From assembly GCF_036588685.1 (NCBI RefSeq), contig NC_086384.1, positions 59,316,110-59,380,109 on the forward strand: a DNA stretch of 64,000 bases. The letters run 5' to 3'. The notes under the pieces were generated by a model, which was given only the letters and a program-made list of their open reading frames with translations, was not told the origin of the DNA and made no database searches. This document shows, one piece after another, positions 33,561 through 45,489 of the stretch. This stretch comes from Mytilus trossulus (taxonomy: Eukaryota; Mollusca; Bivalvia; Mytilida; Mytilidae). The translations under genes and the position numbers were made by a program. Every line of letters begins with the position of its first letter. Positions within the stretch are counted from its first letter, which is position 1.

Positions 33561-34135
33561 GTAAAGTGTAGAAAAGTCATTTGTTTAATGTTATTGCAAG
33601 ATCCAAGAATCTTAGATTGTATGTACTCTAAAAGATCTTTGGATTTTTTTAGTATCCACATCTGCTTCACGCCACCTCTAGAATAGCCAGATTCACAATA
33701 ACTTGAAGCCCAGCTTTGATCGCTGATGAAATAGATGTTAATAATTTAGAAAGAGGTTTCGTGGAGCACTTAGAAGACAGGACACATATGTAGTTTAGGT
33801 ATCAAATACAGTGACGGAAGGCCCGGTTCTTTTTGGGTTAAAATTTCAAAGAAACATAGAACGTACCTATGATTTTCCGGAATTTCCTTTTCGGTAAGTA
33901 TCGTCAGCGTATAGGTTGAGTTTCCAAGTGAATTGTCAAAACATAATTCATTGATCAAGTAGATCATGTAATGAGTTTTACACACAGACACGATGTCGTT
34001 TGGGGCATTATCTGCGGGGACAACAACCTTTTTGTCATGGACGTAGGACAATGTATGATAGGTATTGCTAAACCCATTCATTTTCTTAATTCTGATTTGA
34101 ATCAACAACCTCACAACCTTAATTCATTCTGAAAG
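33561..34135 (-). pseudogene. Penelope-like element, N-terminal part (decayed)
   Basis: Minus-strand frame 33770-34114 reads H-D-K-K-V-V-V-P-A-D-N-A-P-N-D-I, and later P-S-L-Y-L-I-P-K-L-H, the usual region before the RT fingers in this family. Closer to the insertion, M-W-I-L-K and L-L-E-Y-I-Q-S pieces follow in another frame. Together with 32480-33355 it is one element split by repeat F. Confidence 0.6.
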
Positions 34136-34920
34136 AGTTTCTACGTCTTATCGCTCTTATCCCATTGCCTGTCACCCTAGTGAATCCATCCGTATTTTGA
34201 AGTTGTATTTTGAAATGATGGATTTAGGCTAACGATATTTCGAACCTTTTGATAACAGATTTTAGGAATTTTGGATCCTCAATGCTCTTCAACTTTGTAT
34301 TTGTTTGGCTTTATAAATATTTTGCTTGTTGTATCATTGTCGTTAATGGTTACCTTATAAAATCTGATTTATAGAACATTACTGCTTCAATTTTAATTTT
34401 TTGAAAATAATGTATACTATCCATGGATTATTTATCCTCAATAGAATGTTTATTGTATTTAACCGCCATCAGGGATTTTAAAGAGAAATAAATAGACATG
34501 CTGCTGAAATCGAAAATAAATAAATTTAAATTTCTTTGATCATTTTATTTTAGACATAATTTGGTAAACTAAAACCTAACCAGTATTACATTTCAGTAAT
34601 GACATGAATGAAGAATACAGAGAAATTGTTTAAATCGTGCAATATAAAATATATCTGCATGATCGTATCCACCGGGTTTCAACAAAATAATAAGTGTGTA
34701 GGCTATTTATCTTTAAGGTTCATCATAACAAATAGACACATATGGCCGTATTTTCACCCCAAAACTACTCTGTGTACAGACTCACCTGTGCTGTTTGGAA
34801 AGTTTTAAGGCCAATCATCCACTAGATATATAAAAGTTAAATGCATTTTGTGTAAAAGAAAGATAAAATAGGTCTTGGTTTTTGATTTACCATTGACATA
34901 TATAGTGGATGCCTGGCATT
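34136..34920. other. Spacer with a short reverse repeat B piece
   Basis: 34255-34325 is a reverse fragment of repeat B (CAATGCTCTTCAACTTTGTA). The rest shows no frame or element. Confidence 0.4.
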
Positions 34921-35570
34921 AATAGTTATCAAAGGTACCAGGATTATAATTTAATACGCCAGACGCGCGTTTCGTCTATATAAGACTCATCAGTGACGCT
35001 CATATCAAAATATTTATAAAGCCAAACAAGTACAAAGTTGAAGAGCATTGCGTATCCAAAATTCCAAAAAGTTGTGCCAAATACGGCTAAGGTAATCTAT
35101 GCCTGGGATAAGAAAATCCTTAGTTTTTCGAAAAATTCAAAATTTTGTGACAGGAAATTTATAAAAATGACCACATTATTGATATTCATGTCAACACCGA
35201 AGTGTTGACTACTGGGCTGGTGATACCCTCGGGGACGAAACGTCCACCAGCAGTGGCATCGACCCAGTGGTGTAAATAGTTATCAAAGGTACCAGGATTA
35301 TAATTTAATACGCCAGACGCGCGTTTCGTCTATATAAGACTCATCAGTGACGCTCATATCAAAATATTTATAAAGCCAAACAAGTACAAAGTTGAAGAGC
35401 ATTGAGTATCCAAAAATCCAAAACGTTGTGCCAAATACGGCTAAGGTAATCTATGCCTGGGATAAGAAAATCCTTAGTTTTTCGAAAAATTCAAAATTTT
35501 GTGACAGGAAATTTATAAAAATGACCACATTATTAAAACTTTTCAACTTCACAGGTAAGTCTGTACTCGT
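34921..35570 (+). repeat. Repeat family B, tandem pair (354-bp period)
   Basis: Two copies beginning AATAGTTATCAAAGGTACCA at 34921 and 35275, each with GCCAGACGCGCGTTTCGTC. The first copy alone retains the middle segment with GGTGATACCCTCGGGGACGA. The two are almost identical over the shared part. Confidence 0.8.
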
Positions 35571-35789
35571 GTAAATACAGCCATATGTGTCCGTTTGTTA
35601 TGATGAACATAAAGTAAACTATTTATAGAGACTATTGTTAGTGTATAATACGCTTTTACTTCAGAGCTCTCATTATCTGGCTCGACTACGAATTTGGGTC
35701 CTTTTTGTTTCTATCCAATTTCCAATATATCTCGCCTCGATTTCCTTGATAGAGTGTTGCTGGTCACAAAAGGTATTAAACCAAGACTT
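35571..35789. other. Short unannotated stretch
   Basis: No element or frame supported. Confidence 0.3.
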
Positions 35790-36050
35790 GTAAAAGAGGG
35801 AAAGTCAAACTCATATATCGAAAATAACATAACAACGCCATGGCTAAAAATGAAAAGGACAAACAGACAAACAGTAGTACACACGACACAACATAGAAAA
35901 CTAAAGGATAAACAACACGAACCCCACCAAAACCTAGGGGTGATCTCATGTGCTCCGGAAGGATAAGCAGATCCTGCACCACGTGTGGCATCTGTCGTGT
36001 TGCTTATGAGATATTAAATCCGGTAAATAGTTTAATTCGGAAGGCCACAT
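35790..36050 (-). repeat. Repeat family C, second Penelope-like 3' tail
   Basis: Same order as 32250-32480, including CCTGCACCACGTGTGGCATC and TGTTGCTTATGAGATATTAA. Continues into the reverse transcriptase fragment downstream. Confidence 0.6.
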
Positions 36051-36690
36051 TTATAAAAGGGGAGGGGATTGTAGTTACGACGTAAGGAACATATCAGATA
36101 TCATTTGTGAAACGGTTATTCTATAAAGGTCAACCAACTCGTGATGGCGTCCGTAAAATTGACATGGAGATGATTTAACTTTACCATTTGGAACTCTTTA
36201 TTAAATGGCTTCCTTGTGAACAAAAACCCTCTATCAAAAAAATCATGATACGAAATGCAAACACGGGAATATCGTATCAATTGAAAAATATATACACCGT
36301 ATGCAGGTGCTGCTGGAATGTTGCTACTTAAAAATTGAAAGTTCACAATTGGAAAGCTGTAATCATGTAGTGAAAGAACATCATCTATTTAGTGGAAAGT
36401 AGAGTTAAAGGATATTGCTAACTTCTAAGAAGCTTCTGTATGAAGTCAGCCGCATTATAATAACGAAATATGTCGGCAAGAAGAGGGGCACAATTCGTTC
36501 CCATTGGAATGCCAATAGTCTTTTGAAAAACACGTCCTCCAAACGCAACAAATATGTTGTCAATCAAGAAATCAAGTATCTTGACAATGTCAGTTTCAGA
36601 TAACTTTTTGTTTGAATCAGAGTGATCCATTACAAAGTAAGATTTATCCCTTCCTAAGACAAGATACTTGTATCTTCGTTAGTCATGCTT
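36051..36690 (-). pseudogene. Penelope-like reverse transcriptase, second decayed copy
   Basis: Minus-strand frames 36418-36630 and 36116-36346 contain the conserved G-I-P-M-G-T-N-C-A-P-L-L-A-D block and, further on, N-I-P-A-A-P-A-Y-G-V-Y and L-I-R-Y-S-R. The catalytic aspartate block between them is lost in a deletion near 36360-36420. Confidence 0.68.
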
Positions 36691-36699
36691 GTTTATAAA

Positions 36700-36800
36700 G
36701 AATTATGAAGTTGAAATTATCCCTTCGTAAATTTTACGGACGCCATCACGAGATTGATCAACGGTTGACTGTTAAACTATATCCGTTTTAAAGAATACAG
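36700..36800 (+). pseudogene. Small plus-strand fragment of the same Penelope-like family
   Basis: Reads L-R-K-F-Y-G-R-H-H, a segment near the C-terminal end of the same reverse transcriptase family, in the opposite orientation to its neighbour. Followed at 36880-37010 by a reverse repeat C piece. Confidence 0.5.
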
Positions 36801-37389
36801 GAAATATGTAACAAATGTCGCTTCTACAATCCCGTCTCAATTTAAAGAATTATACCTACAAACATAAGCAATACGAGAAATGCCCGATGAGGATCAAAAA
36901 CTGCCTACCCTTCCGGACACCTGAGATCACCCTCAGTATTTGATGGGGTTTTTGTTGTCAATATACCTTTGGTATCATTCGACCCTCTTTTACAATGCTT
37001 CAAAAACTGCATAAGCACGAGAAATTACCATTGACTAATGGACTATAGCGAACGATGTGACGTATCAACACAGCAAGATGGTGCAAGTGAAACATGACCA
37101 TCCAAAAAGGAGAATTACAATAATGGAACTAAAAATCGTCTCTTTTATCTTATATTTCAGTGCTTAACTGAAATATTTCATTGTAGTAAATAAACTCATC
37201 ATAGATACCAGGACTAAATTAAGAGTTATTACAGTAAATATTTGATTTGCTTTAAATCAGTTCCTTTCAATTTGGGTAATATCCTTCTGTGTTAAACACA
37301 AAATAACTAAAATTTCTTTGATTCAGACATGGAATGATCAATAACACAAAACAGCAACAAAAAATCTAATTTATGTGAATATATTCTAC

Positions 37390-37640
37390 ATTCTACAAGT
37401 CTAAACAATGATAAAAAAAATATACATTTCACAATTGTCCAGCTTATCTACTAAAATATACATTTCACAATTGTCCAGCTTATCTACTAAAATATACATA
37501 GAAAATGACAACATATATTCAATTTGACATTTTCCTCGATAGTCATTATACATTAGTTTGGGAAAAGAAGAAGGAGCTAGTCAGGGAAGAAGTATAAGGA
37601 TCTAGTCAGGGAAGAAGTATAAGGATCTAGTCAATGTATT
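37390..37640. repeat. Two short tandem duplications
   Basis: A 43-bp unit (ATATACATTTCACAATTGTC...) is present twice at about 37417-37500. A 28-bp unit (GATCTAGTCAGGGAAGAAGT...) is present about 2.5 times at 37570-37635. Surrounding 37010-37880 has no gene. Confidence 0.75.
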
Positions 37641-37879
37641 CATACTGTCAACAAGTTGGTCATCTTCTCGTGCTAATCCATTAACCTAATACAAAGAAAT
37701 AATGTAAAAGAAAACAATTGTGAACATGGCTAAATCGTGAGCCATTGTAGTACAATAAGTTATTTTGAGACATGCACACTAAAGTTTGTTTGTTTAGGTG
37801 TATGACCAAATACATGTAGTTCTTTTTTTAAATTACATAACGAATGGGGATTAAAACGTTGGCGCCGCAGTTAGTATAC

Positions 37880-38096
37880 TGTAAACCAACTTATTTTTCG
37901 CGAGCGATTTAATTTCGCGACTTTCTTGAGTAGAAAAATAACGCGAATACAAATCGTCGCAAATATGTCAATCTTTGATCTTTCTTTAATAAACCTCATC
38001 AAGTAAATGAGATAATCGCGAAATTAAATAGCCGCGAAGTGGTCAAGAAAGGGTAAAACGCGAAATAAAGTATCCGCGAAAATAAGTTGGTTTACA
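37880..38096. mobile_element. 217-bp MITE
   Basis: Terminal inverted repeats TGTAAACCAACTTATTTTT and the mirrored AAAATAAGTTGGTTTACA. The interior is rich in CGCGAAATTAAAT-type motifs. It is flanked by ATAC on both sides, a possible 4-bp target duplication. Confidence 0.7.
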
Positions 38097-38531
38097 ATAC
38101 TCTGAAGACATATGTTGAATACTTATGTCGTTGGACTTCTGTCACATTGACGGATACCTATATCCCGCGGCCTTTTAATATTATAATAGTGATTTCCTTT
38201 GTGTCATCATAATATTGTACCATTTGAAGTCTTTGCTTGACGGCTGAAATCATCCCTAGACAGTTTCGAGAACATTATTATATAAATGAATCGGTTGAAA
38301 ATGTGTGATCTAGGATATAATCTTTTTAAGATTAGAGTAATCTCACTACGGAATCAACCTTCCTGAACAAGAAAAAGATTGTTACGAGTAACGGAGTATG
38401 AACGGTTTACCCTTTCAAAATTTAAATTTGAGAATGGAAATTTTAGTTAACACGGTTTTTATTTTTCATATGTTTTTGTTTGTGAAGAATTACATGTTTT
38501 TTATATTTGTAATGCCTGATTTGTTTCTCTC
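38097..38531. other. Unannotated spacer
   Basis: No frame, repeat or RNA gene recognised. Confidence 0.3.
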
Positions 38532-39604
38532 TTTATCAGGTCAGGACCACTACCTTATATGGAAATGCATAAATTAGCATACTTATGTTCTCGCACATGT
38601 AATTGTTTATTTACATGTGACGCAATTCATTTTTACCTAGGTTTTTGACCAATCCACTAAATGAGTCACAATGCATGTTGGACTACTACGTGTTTACAAT
38701 CAACCAAGAACACGTGTTATTTACTGAAATACAACACATTTTTTCGTGCAATGCGGGATTCACAATTTCGCTTAGTTTTTCATTTTATGTATCCTCATTC
38801 ATAGTTCGTGATATAAAGTATTACTTCCATGCTCAGATTAAAGAAGAGTTGTTTCTATGCGAAGCAAAAAGGGTTTGAATTACCCGATATATAGCCATTA
38901 ACATGTTTGATGATGGCACAGAGATTTCATGTATTTGTCTACCAGAGTGAGACAAGAACGAAACAACAGCGAAAAAACACAATTACCCATGAGAAAAACT
39001 CAATAGTGTAAAGTAAGCCGTCGATAACAGCCGGTGCTGATATTCACGAGTACAGAAATGTTCGTATAAATAATTAAAGCGGCAAATGTGGGATCCTTGA
39101 ATTTTGTGTTCGTAAAAAGGCGAAGAAATATTTACATACATGGCAGTGTTTACAAAATCTATATGTATTTTTTTGTCACATTTCAGTATATGGGACTTCC
39201 AAACTGTTCCCTTTGTTTTGGAGGTAGTGAAGTCAGCAACTGTAGTTTCAGTATGTTAGTTTTTTAACGGGCTCGATCGGACATTTGCCAAACTGAATAA
39301 AAATATTACAGCTGATTTCTCATACCTGCGAAGTAAAATTTTTGTTGGCTTGCTTGCTTTGTTTGCATATAGTTGTTTATACAAGCTTTGAAAATAAGAT
39401 TGACGTCTTTAAAAAGTATATGTATATAGGCATAATTTAACTTATATATTTTATATTTTGTACAATATACAAACAAAGCAAGCAAGCTAACCAAAGTGTT
39501 GCTCTACATGCATTAGGAAATAAGCTGTAATGAATTTATCCATATGTATGTTCGACAAGGTGGAAATTTTGATATGTTTTGTGAAAATTGCGGCGTTGGA
39601 TCTA

Positions 39605-39870
39605 TAATAAAAAAGATGTGGTATGATTGCCAATGAGACAACTGTCCACAAGAGACCAAAAAGACACATAAATTAACATTTATAGAACACCGTACACCCA
39701 TCAACAATGAGCAAAGCTTATACCTAATAGTCAGCTATAAAAGGCCCCGGTATGACAATGTAAAAAAATTCAAACGAGAAAACTAACGGCCTTAATTATA
39801 TAAAAAAAATGAACGAAAAGCAAATATGTAACACATAAACAAACAACAACCACTGAAATACAGGCTCCTA
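39605..39870 (+). repeat. Repeat family A inserted in element E
   Basis: Starts AAAAAAGATGTGGTATGATT and runs to GAAATACAGGCTCCTA. Confidence 0.75.
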
Positions 39871-40320
39871 TACAATATATATTTTTTAATGGAATAGATT
39901 TCTTGTCCTTTTATATATTTAATTGGGCCGTTTTCTTTTGTGTTTTTTTTTGTTTGGATTGTTTTACACAAGTAATTTTTGGGTCATTAATAGCTTACTT
40001 TTTAGCATTGAACCTATGACTGCTTTCTTTACTAAATTATGTCTTTTTTGGAAAGATGTCTCGTTTGGCACTCATATCTCATCTTCTTATTTCTATTTAC
40101 AAAGCACGTTTTAGAAAGAAAAAAATAATAGGTAATATGGCACCCACTATGATCCAGAGACTTTTAATATTGGAGATATTTTACATATGTCAACAGGACA
40201 GCAGCCGAACGACAAAAAAAAACACCTCTGAGGTATATTTTGTGATAAAATAAGCAACAAACGGATATTATCGATGGATGAAACTATAAAATATGTATTG
40301 AGCTATATACCGTACCCGCT

Positions 40321-40471
40321 CAGTGGCGGATCCAAAAGGGCTGAGGTTCCGGGGGATGGACCCCCTTTTTAGGACGATCAGTGCATTTGGATGGGGACAT
40401 GTAGTTTGACCCCCCCTTCCCATTTGTCCAGGGTTAGGCCCCCTTTTTTTAAATGGCTGGATCCGCCCCTG
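40321..40471. mobile_element. About 150-bp MITE
   Basis: CAGTGGCGGATCCAAAA at the left mirrors GGCTGGATCCGCCCCTG at the right. The interior is rich in G- and C-runs. A related left half (AGTGGCGGATTTAGAGGGGG) begins at about 50171. Confidence 0.65.
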
Positions 40472-41214
40472 CAGCTTTCAAAACACATATTTTTTTAGCA
40501 TACTGAATATCATGATGTTCTTACTATTAGTTCAGGTTCTGATAACTTGAAAAAAATACTCATTCAGTACAGAAAAAAGTGTTTCAATGAAAGTTTCCGT
40601 GTTTTTTCTATGCAGAAATGATTTTGGAATGACATTATACAGGTTTAAAAGAGCTCAAATGATTTTCTTACTGGACAGTGGTTACTTCATTTGATATTTC
40701 ACTGTGTCACGTCGTGAAATTAATGCAGGTTCAATTCATAACAATGCACAAAACCGGTTCAACTACTTTTGCAAGGCGAAAAAGAAGGTCGAATTGTGAA
40801 ACCAATAAACAATATTTTTTTAATCTGAGCATGCAAATTGAAGATTACGTTATATATTTTACATTAAATATATTTGCAAAATAAAAACTTTGGTAATGAG
40901 AGTCCCAGACAATATATTAGCTGACTGTTTTCCCACTAATTCCACGTGTTTTAAGTAGTAGTTTACTCGTAGTAGCCCACAATGCATTGTAGTTCATTGA
41001 GTCGATTGGTCAGTTTTTCAAGACCATATTGGCCTTGTTTTTTGGAAATTACTATGCAAATATATTCTGACGTCAGAAAATCTAGAGTTCTCGACCTGTT
41101 TATGTCACATTAATGTATCTTTCAAATATTTGGTTTCGGATGAAATTGTGAAAACTGTTAAATTATTTTCACGAAAATTACCTACCGAATTAGACTATTA
41201 CCGGGTTTGTAATA

Positions 41215-41652
41215 GAATCATATTCAAAACAATGTGGTCCTGACCATTGATTAACGACCTAAATTATCCCATTGACTGGGACAGATTAGGTGAACGTTTG
41301 TCGGTAACAATCACTGCTCACTATGTACTTGTTAAAGACACTGAATTTGTGGGGTCACCAAAGGTTTTCAACACATAAAAAAAGCAATTCGTAAAACGAA
41401 TCCGGAATAATATGATGTGTTGATTTATATCAATATTATAAATCAAAACATACAGGTTATTCCTAAATAATTTTTCGAATTATTTTATTATTAAAGGCGT
41501 TAAGAACCTTTGGCGACCCCACAATTTAAATTCTATAATAAGTAAGAAGTGAGCAATGGTCGTTACAGACAAACTTTCACCTAATCTGTCCCAGTCAATG
41601 GGATAATTTAGGTCGTCAATCAATGGCCAGGACCACACTGTTTTGAATATGA
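41215..41652. mobile_element. MITE with about 160-bp terminal inverted repeats
   Basis: GAATCATATTCAAAACAATG at the left is mirrored at the right end, and the similarity continues for about 160 bp on each side with a loop near 41375-41490. TA lies at each edge. It interrupts a reverse copy of repeat C (GACTATTACCGGGTTT on one side, GAGCAACACGACGGATGCC on the other). TA edges would suit a Tc1/mariner-derived MITE; this is inference. Confidence 0.65.
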
Positions 41653-41895
41653 TTCTACTATGAGCAACACGACGGATGCCACATGTGGAGCAGGGTCTTC
41701 TTACCTCTCCGCAGCACCTGAGATCATCCCAGCTTTTGATGGGGTTCATGTTACAAAGTCTGAAGTTTTCAATGTTGTGTCTTGTGCACTATTATTTGCC
41801 TGTTTATCTTTTTCAATTTTAGCCATGGTGTTGTCAGTTTGTTTTCGATCTATGAGTTATAATATCCCTCTGGTATAACTCGCCCCTCTTTTAAA
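41653..41895 (+). repeat. Repeat family C copy, opposite orientation
   Basis: Reads GAGCAACACGACGGATGCCA through CAATTTTAGCCATGGTGTTG, the reverse complement of the order at 32250-32480. The piece of the same copy before the MITE is at about 41100-41214. Confidence 0.6.
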
Positions 41896-42119
41896 TATTT
41901 ACCTTTGTCATAATATCTAACAGATGATTGTGATGTGCATGGTACTTCATTATGTGAACAAACGCTTGGATAAACCAGAAACCCTTGGATTCCGTATTAA
42001 AAACGATTGGGTCTGAAATGAAAGAATTTATGTATACATTAATATTGTGTAAATAAATATAGAAATTATAATTATTCATCCAATTGAATGGAATCGAAAA
42101 AATAACTAATCGAAGATAA

Positions 42120-42500
42120 TAGTTTTAAAGGTACCACTCATCAGTGACGCTCAGAACAAAATAGTTGTAAAGCCAAACAAGTACAAAGTTAAAGAGCATT
42201 GATGACTCAACATTCTAAAAAAGGTTGTGCCAAATACGACTAACTAAAGGTAATCTATTCCTGGGATAAGAAAAATCCTTAATTTTTCGAAAAAATTAAA
42301 GTTTTGTCAACAGGAAATTTATCAAAATGACCATATAATTGAAACGCATGTCAAACGTCCACCAGTACTGTCATCGACCAAGTGTTGTAAATAGTTATCA
42401 AAGGTGCCAGGATTATAATTTAATACGCCAGACGCGCGTTTCGTCTATATAAGACGCATCAGTGACTGCGCCGCTCAGATCAAAATAGTTGTAAAGCCAA
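42120..42500 (+). repeat. Repeat family B copy
   Basis: CATCAGTGACGCTCAGAACA, later AATACGCCAGACGCGCGTTT. A second partial unit starts at about 42395. Confidence 0.7.
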
Positions 42501-43095
42501 ACAAAATAGTTCCTACAATTACCGAGAGGTGATCTTCTGATCACAGATACATCCGTTCGCATCAATTGAGTGATTAAAAACATTTAATTACAATGTATCG
42601 ATTTCAAAAGGATTTTTCATTTATTTTCCAAAAAACACATCATTTTGATCTATTTCCAAACTTAAAGACCACAACACTGGAACATTACAAGTGGAAAAGA
42701 CAAAAAATCGACCTTAAGCTGTATTTAGTGGTCACAATCTTTTTAATCGGTCATTTTGAAATAAGGGTTCTCCATTAAATATTCGGTAACCGCAAAATGT
42801 TGAAAAAATCGATGAAAGAATGTTACCTCTCTTTAGGAACGATATCAAAAGATCAATGCAGGATAACAAAAAACTAAAATCAAATAGTTTGGGGGTGGGG
42901 GTAACAATTCCTTCAAGTGTTTTTAATCCAAAATCGATTTTACATATAGCCATATTGGTCAATCATTTCTCCCCAAATTAGGTTTAAACGGGATAGGAGG
43001 GTCAGTGAACAATATGAATTAAGTTTTTATCCTACATTGAATTTTTGATGTCGTCCGTTATGATATATGGAATAAAATAAAAATATATGGATTTA
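42501..43095. other. Unannotated region before the 40-bp array
   Basis: A minus-strand frame at 42732-42962 was checked as a possible caspase p10 exon and shows none of its motifs. Nothing else is supported. Confidence 0.35.
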
Positions 43096-43099
43096 CTGT

Positions 43100-45320
43100 T
43101 GACCTCGCTAAGATGAGATATGCAATTACCGTATTTAGTTGCCCTCGCTAAGATGGTATACGGAATTACCGTATTTAGTTGCCCTCGCTAAGATGATATA
43201 CGGATTTACCGTATTAAGTTGTCTTCGCTAAGACTATATATGCAGTTACCGTATTCAGTTGCCTTCGCTAAAATTATATACTGAGTTAGCGTATTTAATG
43301 GACCTTGCTAAGATTATATACTGAACAAGCGTATTTAGTTGCCCTCGCTAAAATTATATACTGAGTTAGCGTATTTAATGGACCTTGCTAAGATTATATA
43401 CTGAACAAGCGTATTTAGTTGCCCTCGCTAAAATTATATACTGAGTTAGCGTATTTAATGGACCTTGCTAAGATTATATACTGAACAAGCGTATTTAGTT
43501 GCCCTCGCTAAAATTATATACTGAGTTAGCGTATTTAATGGCCTTTGCTAAGATGATATACTGAGTTAGCGTATTTAGTTGCCCTCGCTAAAATTATATA
43601 CTGAGTTAGCGTATTTAATGGCCTTTGCTAAGATGATATACTGAGTTAGCGTATTTAATGGCCTTTGCTAAGATGATATACTGAGTTAGCGTATTTAGTT
43701 GCCCTCGCTAAGATGATATACTGAGTTAGCGTATTTAATGGCCTTTGCTAAGATGATATACTGAGTTAGCGTATTTAATGGCCTTTGCTAAGATGATATA
43801 CTGAGTTAGCGTATTTAGTTGCCCTCGCTAAGATGATATACTGAGTTAGCGTATTTAATGGCCCTTGCTAAGATGATATACTGAGTGAGCGTATTTAGTT
43901 GCCCTCGCTAAGATGATATACTGAGTTAGCGTATTTAATGGCCCTTGATAAGATGATATACTGAGTGAGCGTATTTAGTTGCCCTCGCTAAGATGAAATA
44001 CTGAGTTAGCGTATTTAGTTGCCCTCGCTAAGATGAAATACTGAGTTAGCGTATTTAATGGCCCTTGCTAAGATGATATACTGAGTTAGCGTATTTAGTT
44101 GCCCTCGCTAAGATGATATACTGAGTTAGCGTATTTAATGGCCCTTGCTAAGATGAAATACTGAGTTAGCGTATTTAGTTGCCCTCACTAAAATCATATA
44201 CTGAGTTAGCGTATTTAATGGCCCTCGCTAAGATGATATACTGAGTTAGCGTATTTAGTTGCCCTCGCTAAGATGATATACTGAGTAAGCGTATTTAGTT
44301 GCCCTCGCTAAGATGATATACTGAGTGAGCGTATTTAGTTGCCCTCGCTAAGATGATATACTGAGTTAGCGTATTTAATGGCCCTTGCTAAGATGAAATA
44401 CTGAGTTAGCGTATTTAGTTGCCCTCACTAAAATCATATACTGAGTTAGCGTATTAAATGGCCCTCGCTAAGATGAAATACTGAGTTAGCGTATTTAGTT
44501 GCCCTCGCTTAGATGAAATACTGAGTTAGCGTATTTAGTTGCCCTCGCTAAGATGAAATACTGAGTTAGCGTGTTTAGTTGCCCTCGCTAAGATGATATA
44601 CTGAGTTAGCGTATTCAGTTGCCCTCGCTAAGATGATATACTGAGTTAGCGTATTCAGTTGACCTTGCTAAGATGATATACTGAGTTAGCGTATTTAGTT
44701 GCCCTCGCTAAGATGATATACTGAGTTAGCGTATTTAGTTGCCCTCGCTAAGATGATATACTGAGTTAGCGTATTTAATGGCCCTCGTTAAGATGATATA
44801 CTGAGTTAGCGTATTTAATGGCCCTCGCTAAGATGAAATACTGAGTTAGCGTATTTAGTTGCCCTTGCTAAGATGAAATACTGAGTTAGCGTATTTAGTT
44901 GCCCTCGCTAAGATGAAATACTGAGTTAGCGTGTTTAGTTGCCCTCGCTAAGATGATATACTGAGTTAGCGTATTCAGTTGCCCTCGCTAAGATGATATA
45001 CTGAGTTAGCGTATTCAGTTGACCTTGCTAAGATGATATACTGAGTTAGCGTATTTAGTTGCCCTCTCTAAGATGATATACTGAGTTAGCGTATTTAATG
45101 GCCCTCGTTAAGATGATATACTGAGTTAGCGTATTTAATGGCCCTCGTTAAGATGATATACTGAGTTAGCGTATTTAATGGCCCTCGCTAAGATGATATA
45201 CGGAATAACCGTGATATATGCCCTCGCTAAGATTATATTTGGAATTACTGTATTTAGTTGCCCCCGCTAAGTTGATATAAATGTCATTACCGTATTTAGT
45301 TGCCCTAGCTAAGAAAATAT
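43100..45320. repeat. 40-bp minisatellite, about 55 copies
   Basis: Unit built from GCCCTCGCTAAGATGATATA and CTGAGTTAGCGTATTTAGTT. Two unit types (GTATTTAGTTGCCCTCGC and GTATTTAATGGCCCTTGC) often alternate, giving 80-bp dimers, especially at 43280-43860. The edges are more diverged, as expected for the ends of an array kept uniform by unequal exchange. It lies downstream of the last caspase exon seen. Confidence 0.95.
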
Positions 45321-45489
45321 CTGCTTTGGTGAGAGTATGATGGTCTTCATTAATAAGTGGGAATATATTGCTCATCTCAGTATTGTCTGATTCTCCATAA
45401 TCTAAAATATATACACTGCATAAAAAGAGTAACATTATAAATACAAAGCATAAAAAGAGTACCATTATAAATACGCTGCATATAATAAA

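Larger units (their letters stand above)
38537..41098 (-). mobile_element. Element E, right copy, inverted relative to the left copy
   Basis: Ends CAGGTCAGGACCAC (38537) and GAGTTCTCGACCTG (41098). Flanked by TTTAT on both sides (38532-38536 and 41099-41103). The outer segments (38537-38940 and about 40640-41098) are reverse complements of those at 15136-15532 and 14178-14640. The interior has been enlarged by a repeat A copy (39605-39870) and a small MITE (40321-40471). Short open frames in the arms recur in both copies but look like by-products. Confidence 0.65.

Noticed and set aside
42732-42962. Minus-strand frame tested as the missing caspase p10 exon
   Set aside because: No G-S-W/F or other p10 motifs and no convincing splice sites around it.
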